From assembly GCF_030453725.1 (NCBI RefSeq), contig NZ_JAKDJU010000120.1, positions 1 to 9,266 on the forward strand: a stretch of 9,266 nucleotides of DNA, read 5' to 3'. Shown here piece by piece: positions 9,266-9,266 of this stretch. Origin of the DNA: Brevibacterium picturae (GTDB lineage: Bacteria; Actinomycetota; Actinomycetes; Actinomycetales; Brevibacteriaceae). The notes below the pieces were generated by a model. It saw only the letters and a list, made by a program, of their open reading frames with translations, was not told the DNA's origin and ran no database searches. Within the stretch, counting starts at the first letter, position 1, and the number at the start of each line of letters is the position of its first letter. A program made the position numbers and the translations under genes.

Positions 9266-9266
9266 C

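Overview
The window looks like chromosomal DNA from a high-GC Gram-positive (actinobacterial) genome. The base composition is GC-rich and several starts are GTG. The first gene ends in a lysine/alanine-rich histone-H1-like tail, as actinobacterial topoisomerase I does, and the order topA, tmk, holB is typical of that phylum. A member of the Micrococcales, perhaps Brevibacterium, is my best guess; this comes from general recognition, not a search.

Layout, left to right. Positions 1-234 hold the 3' end of topA, closed by a strong intrinsic terminator (281-319). A forward tandem-GNAT acetyltransferase (492-1556) follows. It converges on a two-gene reverse-strand unit: a lipoate-ligase/octanoyltransferase-fold protein (2909-2154) and an SSAT-like GNAT (2078-1587). 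An 88-bp divergent spacer, possibly with leaderless promoters on both sides, separates this unit from a forward operon. That operon contains a very large membrane protein fused to thymidylate kinase (2998-5790) and holB, the DNA polymerase III delta-prime subunit (5791-6948), with holB's start codon directly after the tmk stop. Two reverse-strand genes converge on holB: an M20/carboxypeptidase-G2-like metallopeptidase (8070-6952) and another probable two-domain GNAT (9066-8155). The window ends with a complete tRNA-Thr(CGT) (9193-9265) behind a good promoter that contains a 15-bp palindrome. No stretch of more than 300 bases lacks a gene.

How the genes fit together. The topA/tmk/holB set supports DNA replication: supercoiling relaxation, dTTP supply and clamp loading. 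The acetyltransferases, ligase-fold protein and peptidase look like ordinary metabolic genes inserted around this block. I see no transposase, integrase, phage gene, CRISPR array or recognisable defence system.

The most unusual content is in the replication pair. The thymidylate kinase sits behind about twelve membrane segments and ahead of a roughly 245-residue acidic, low-complexity tail. The tail carries three near-identical D-x-x-A-A-T-T-V-L-P motifs, a run of 13 aspartates and a basic terminal helix. The delta-prime subunit lacks every cysteine of the usual zinc module.
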